Shown: one piece after another, positions 60,807-64,000 of the stretch
Numbering within the stretch: the first letter of the stretch is position 1
Layout: the number at the start of each line of letters is the position of its first letter
NCBI GenBank assembly: GCA_903875045.1
Contig: CAIQUS010000060.1
Coordinates: 69,690 to 133,689, forward strand
Length of the DNA: 64,000 nt
Direction: 5' to 3'
DNA from: an uncultured Bacteroidales bacterium
GTDB taxonomy: Bacteria > Bacteroidota > Bacteroidia > Bacteroidales > FEN-979
Translations under genes and position numbers: made by a program
The notes under the pieces: generated by a model
The model's input: only the letters and a program-made list of their open reading frames with translations
Told to the model about the DNA's origin: nothing
Databases searched by the model: none

Positions 60807-63215
60807 ATGATTTTTCGTATTTTCTTTAAATATACTATTACCGTAATTCTTATCTTCATCACGAGCGCCATATTCGCTCAAAACGGCGTGATCAAAGGCC
60901 GTGTTTTTAATCATAAAAACAATGAACCGGTTCCGTTTGTAAATATCATAATCGATGGCAAACCTACACAGGGAGCAACCAGCGATATTGACGGTTTGTA
61001 TACTATCACAAAAGTTTCCCCGGGATATGCCCGGCTCGTCGCCACTTCCATTGGATTTAAAAAGTATATTTCCGATGATTTTCTTGTGACCAACTCCAAA
61101 ACGACTGATCTGAACATTGGGCTCGATGAACAGGTTACCACCCTTGCCCTGGTAGAGGTTAAGCCTTCCGTTGTTCAGCGGAATGAAGAAGTTCCGGTTT
61201 CACTTCAAAAACTAACCATCCAGGAAATTGAGCGAAGCCCTGGTTCAAACCGCGATATCTCAAAAGTGATCCAGAGTTTGCCGGGTGTCGCATCCTCGCC
61301 ATCGTTCCGGAATGATGTCATCGTTCGCGGAGGTGGCCCGGGCGAAAACAGGTTTTATCTCGACGGGGTTGAGATTCCATACCTGAACCACTTTTCAACC
61401 CAGGGTGCTTCAGGCGGTCCGGTTGGCATAATAAATGTCGATTTTATCCGGGAGGTTCAGCTTTATTCAAGCTCGTTTCCGACAGCAAGGGGTAATGCCC
61501 TGAGTTCGGTGATGGAACTTCGCCAGATTGACGGTAACAAGGAAAAGTTTGGAGGACGCCTTTCTGTGGGTTCCAGCGATTTTGCCCTCACCCTGAATGG
61601 CCCCATTACCAAAAACTCATCCATGATCTTTTCGGTTCGCCGGTCATATCTGCAGTTTCTTTTCAGCGCTTTAAAACTTCCATTTCTTCCGACATATAAT
61701 GATTATCAGTTCAAATATAAAATTGACCTTGGCAAGCGGGATCAATTGTCGGTGATCTCCATCGGGGCATTGGATAAAAACAAACTGAATACAGGTATTG
61801 CCAACCCCAATGCCTTTCAGGAGTTTATTCTGCAGTCTTTACCTGTAAACGATCAGTGGAGTTATGTGTTTGGTCTTGTATACCGTCATTTTCGGGCCAA
61901 AGGTTATGATACCTGGGTTTTGAGTCGAAACATGCTTAACAACGATCAGATTAAATATACCAACAACGTGGAGGTGCCTGACAGCCTTCTGCTCAGATAC
62001 AATTCTCAGGAAATTGAAAACAAGCTTCGATATGAGGGACTTACGGATCTCGTAAAATGGAAAATTACCTATGGGGCCGGTCTTGAATATGCAAAATACA
62101 CAAACAGTACCTACCAGAAAGTATTCATTCAAAATCAATTGCGAACAGTCGATTACAATTCACGCATCGAAATGTGGAAATGGAATGTGTTTGGTCAGGT
62201 AAACCGTGCATTTTTCAACGACAGGTTAAATCTCAACCTTGGAATAAGGATGGATGCCAACAATTACAGTGACAACATGAACAACCTGCTGAAGCAATTT
62301 TCACCTCGGTTTTCCGCCTCTTATGCGATGGTACCTGATAAATTCTTCCTGAATTTCAATGTGGGGCGTTACTATCAGCTGCCGGCCTATACATCCCTTG
62401 GATTCCGCAGCAACCGGGGCACACTCGTGAATGACTCACTGGGTATTAAATATATTTCAGCCGACCATGTGGTGCTGGGTCTTGAATATCAGCCAAAACC
62501 AAACACAAAACTTTCACTCGAAGGATTTTATAAGTATTACCGGAATTATCCTTTCTCCATCAAAGATTCAGTGGCACTGGCCAGCAAAGGATCCGAATTT
62601 GGTTCAGTGGGCGATGAACCGTTGCTGCCTGTTTCAAAAGGAAGGGCTTATGGATTTGAAATTCTGGTTCGTAATGCCGATTTTTTCAAATTCAATGTGA
62701 TCATGACCTATACTTTTGTCCGCAGCGAGTTTACAGATTATGCCGGCCAATATATTCCGTCGGCATGGGATAATCGTCACCTCTTCAACGTGACCGTCGG
62801 ACGGAAATTCAAGTACAACTGGGAAATCGGGGCCAAATGGCGCTTTGCCGGTGGCCAGCCCTATACACCATGGGATATGGACAAATCGAGCCTTGTAGCA
62901 GCATGGGATGCGCAGGGCAGGGGATACCTGAATTACGATGCATTTAATACGCTCAGACTTAGCTCCTTCAACCAGCTTGATATCCGGATCGATAAAGGGT
63001 TTTATTTCAAAAAATGGTCACTGATGTTTTACCTGGACGTTCAGAATGTATTGAATTTCCAGGCCCAGCAGCCTGATTTACTGGTCAATACCCAGGAGGA
63101 TGGGAAGGTGGTTAAATACATCGATGACCAGGGGCAGGAGCGGTATAACTTGCGCACCATCGAAAACAGTGCCGGAACCGTTTTGCCTGCCATTGGCATT
63201 ATGGTTGATTTTTAA
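60807..63215 (+). CDS. TonB-dependent receptor with carboxypeptidase-like N-terminal domain
   Basis: 802 residues. Signal peptide about 1-24 (IFAQ). A CarboxypepD_reg-like domain (about 27-110, VIKGRVFNHKNNEPVPFVNIIIDG) precedes the plug (ISKVIQSLPGVASSP, DVIVRGGGPGENRFYLDGVEIP) and a 22-strand barrel that ends in an aromatic residue (GIMVDF). It should import a large or scarce substrate across the outer membrane. No SusD-like partner follows, so a glycan-utilisation locus is not supported; a siderophore, peptide or vitamin is possible. Confidence 0.93.
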   Translation: MIFRIFFKYTITVILIFITSAIFAQNGVIKGRVFNHKNNEPVPFVNIIIDGKPTQGATSDIDGLYTITKVSPGYARLVATSIGFKKYISDDFLVTNSKTTDLNIGLDEQVTTLALVEVKPSVVQRNEEVPVSLQKLTIQEIERSPGSNRDISKVIQSLPGVASSPSFRNDVIVRGGGPGENRFYLDGVEIPYLNHFSTQGASGGPVGIINVDFIREVQLYSSSFPTARGNALSSVMELRQIDGNKEKFGGRLSVGSSDFALTLNGPITKNSSMIFSVRRSYLQFLFSALKLPFLPTYNDYQFKYKIDLGKRDQLSVISIGALDKNKLNTGIANPNAFQEFILQSLPVNDQWSYVFGLVYRHFRAKGYDTWVLSRNMLNNDQIKYTNNVEVPDSLLLRYNSQEIENKLRYEGLTDLVKWKITYGAGLEYAKYTNSTYQKVFIQNQLRTVDYNSRIEMWKWNVFGQVNRAFFNDRLNLNLGIRMDANNYSDNMNNLLKQFSPRFSASYAMVPDKFFLNFNVGRYYQLPAYTSLGFRSNRGTLVNDSLGIKYISADHVVLGLEYQPKPNTKLSLEGFYKYYRNYPFSIKDSVALASKGSEFGSVGDEPLLPVSKGRAYGFEILVRNADFFKFNVIMTYTFVRSEFTDYAGQYIPSAWDNRHLFNVTVGRKFKYNWEIGAKWRFAGGQPYTPWDMDKSSLVAAWDAQGRGYLNYDAFNTLRLSSFNQLDIRIDKGFYFKKWSLMFYLDVQNVLNFQAQQPDLLVNTQEDGKVVKYIDDQGQERYNLRTIENSAGTVLPAIGIMVDF

Positions 63216-63235
63216 GAAAGAGTGACAGAATTTGG

Positions 63236-63652
63236 TTAATGCTGCATGCCACGTCTCCGGGCTTTCATCTCTTCCACCTGCTTCAGGTACAATTTGAACT
63301 GGTCGGCGGTAAGTATTGCTTTTAATTCGCCCTCCTTTTGTTTATTCAGATTTTGAGCAGACTTGCGTTGAGCAGCAGTATCAGCTACCTTTCGAACCTC
63401 TTCCATCTTTTTTGCATACTTCAGGTTGATGGCCGAAACTTTGGGTTCCTGCGCTGCTGTGAGCGATAAATTCTCCTTCATCATTTCAGTTTGCCGGTTG
63501 GCACGATCCTCCGGAGTTGCATTTCCGCGGCCACCTCCAGGACGGTTTTGGGAGTAAATGGCGGTTGAAGTGAACAGCATCAGCAAAATAAACCCAACGG
63601 CAAAATAATATTTTTTACCCGCAAAAACCATCATTGTCTTCATTGTCTTCAT
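63236..63652 (-). CDS. small exported Spy/CpxP-like helical protein
   Basis: 138 residues. Signal peptide about 1-35 (IYSQ). After a Gly/Arg-rich segment come two long charged helices with LSLTAAQEPKVSAINLKYAKKMEEV and LTADQFKLYLKQVEEM, the LTxxQ pattern of Spy/CpxP-type periplasmic chaperones and DUF4890-like proteins. The ATG at 63652 lies inside a 9-bp repeat, so MKTMKTM is itself repeat-encoded; the next ATGs are alternatives. Role in envelope stress is inferred. Confidence 0.8.
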   Translation of the reverse strand: MKTMKTMMVFAGKKYYFAVGFILLMLFTSTAIYSQNRPGGGRGNATPEDRANRQTEMMKENLSLTAAQEPKVSAINLKYAKKMEEVRKVADTAAQRKSAQNLNKQKEGELKAILTADQFKLYLKQVEEMKARRRGMQH

Positions 63653-63680
63653 TGTTTACATTGTTTAAATTGTTTACATT
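63631..63680. repeat. 9-bp tandem repeat (CATTGTCTT / CATTGTTTA units)
   Basis: Six 9-bp units, CATTGTCTT twice, then CATTGTTTA-like copies. The first units are in the coding start of the Spy-like gene and the rest form its upstream region. Confidence 0.85.
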
Positions 63681-63684
63681 GATT

Positions 63685-64000
63685 TCATCGTTTCCTGCCT
63701 TTCAGAAAAATATTCCGGTAGTGCCAGTAGTTTAAGGAAAGTATCCATGTTGCACTGAAACTCCGGGTGTTCCATAAAGTTTTCATGTTTCTCAGGATAA
63801 TGTTCCAGGGCGAAAAAATGTGCCTGATTGCCTTAGAGATAGAATCATATAGATTCTCAGAAGAGAAAACCGGGTGTTTGATGGTGGGTTCAAAATAGTC
63901 ATATCTCTGCCAGTCATTAGGGAAATTGGTGTAGATTAAACGATTTTCCGAAACGATTTTTTCGAATAACTGCGTTCCCGGAAGTGGCGTCAAAACAGAT
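63685..64000 (-). CDS. C-terminal part of a probable B12-binding/radical-SAM protein
   Basis: The frame is open to the right edge, so only the last about 104 residues are seen. They start SVLTPLPGTQLFEKI, a sequence that in radical-SAM enzymes with cobalamin-binding domains lies just after the barrel core, followed by a Tyr/Trp-rich C-terminus (RYDYFEPTIKHP, LSLNYWHYRNIF). The iron-sulfur CxxxCxxC and B12 domain would be upstream, outside the window. The assignment rests on this one motif. Confidence 0.65.
   Translation of the reverse strand, partial: SVLTPLPGTQLFEKIVSENRLIYTNFPNDWQRYDYFEPTIKHPVFSSENLYDSISKAIRHIFSPWNIILRNMKTLWNTRSFSATWILSLNYWHYRNIFLKGRKR

Noticed and set aside
60807-63215. 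Start of a polysaccharide-utilisation locus
   Set aside because: No SusD-like gene, glycoside hydrolase or regulator follows the TonB receptor within the window.

Overview
The window reads as a chromosomal segment of an environmental member of the Bacteroidota, possibly an uncultured Bacteroidales-like lineage. The main reasons are eight secreted proteins ending in type IX secretion (T9SS) sorting domains, many -7 boxes of the Bacteroidota form TAnnTTTG, a TonB-dependent receptor with a carboxypeptidase-like N-terminal domain, DUF6029- and Omp28-type proteins, and the rbfA / methyltransferase / LolE-like permease neighbourhood. I found no rRNA or tRNA gene, no CRISPR array, no insertion sequence and no prophage. 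No stretch over 300 bp lacks a gene; the largest gaps (about 200-240 bp) hold short tandem repeats, REP-like hairpins or promoters.

Layout. 1-5.4 kb: the start of a TPR sensor protein (cut by the window edge), a small exported protein, an Fe-S assembly factor of the SufT/MIP18 type, dxs, and a membrane protein with an internally duplicated module. 5.5-16.3 kb: a secreted beta-propeller protein, two short-chain-dehydrogenase-like enzymes, a DEDDh exonuclease, a SprB-repeat adhesin-like protein, an amino-acid permease, a TSUP permease, an isoaspartyl peptidase and a dCMP-deaminase-like enzyme. 16.4-25.1 kb: two large secreted proteins sharing BACON-like modules (an Asp-box propeller and an M6 metalloprotease), a P-loop kinase, a LOG-family protein and manA. 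25.1-33.0 kb: a run of envelope genes rich in CxxC motifs (TlpA-like, DUF6029, two Omp28-like, one small T9SS protein) facing a gingipain-type protease. 33.1-42.7 kb: LolE-like permease, methyltransferase, rbfA, a lipoprotein/beta-barrel pair, an MsbA-like exporter, a DUF1295 protein, a compact PBP4-like peptidase, a FemAB-like transferase and an orphan exosortase. 42.9-46.7 kb: a three-gene acyl-CoA carboxylase. 46.8-52.7 kb: a cytochrome-c-like lipoprotein, a 1355-residue papain-like T9SS protein and a two-gene BglII-like restriction-modification system. 52.8-64 kb: M20 peptidase, TPR protein, rsmA, TMTC-like membrane protein, fatty-acyl-AMP ligase, TonB receptor, a Spy-like small protein and the end of a probable radical-SAM gene.

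The genes are mainly housekeeping and envelope functions mixed with secreted proteases and adhesins. What the genes do not explain is an unusual set of intergenic tandem arrays with 7-, 8- or 9-bp units, many of which stop just upstream of a -7 box or a start codon, and two kinds of REP-like palindromic element. Several genes carry a -7 box only 4-5 bp before the start codon, which suggests leaderless or nearly leaderless mRNAs. All functional calls come from reading motifs; no database search was run.
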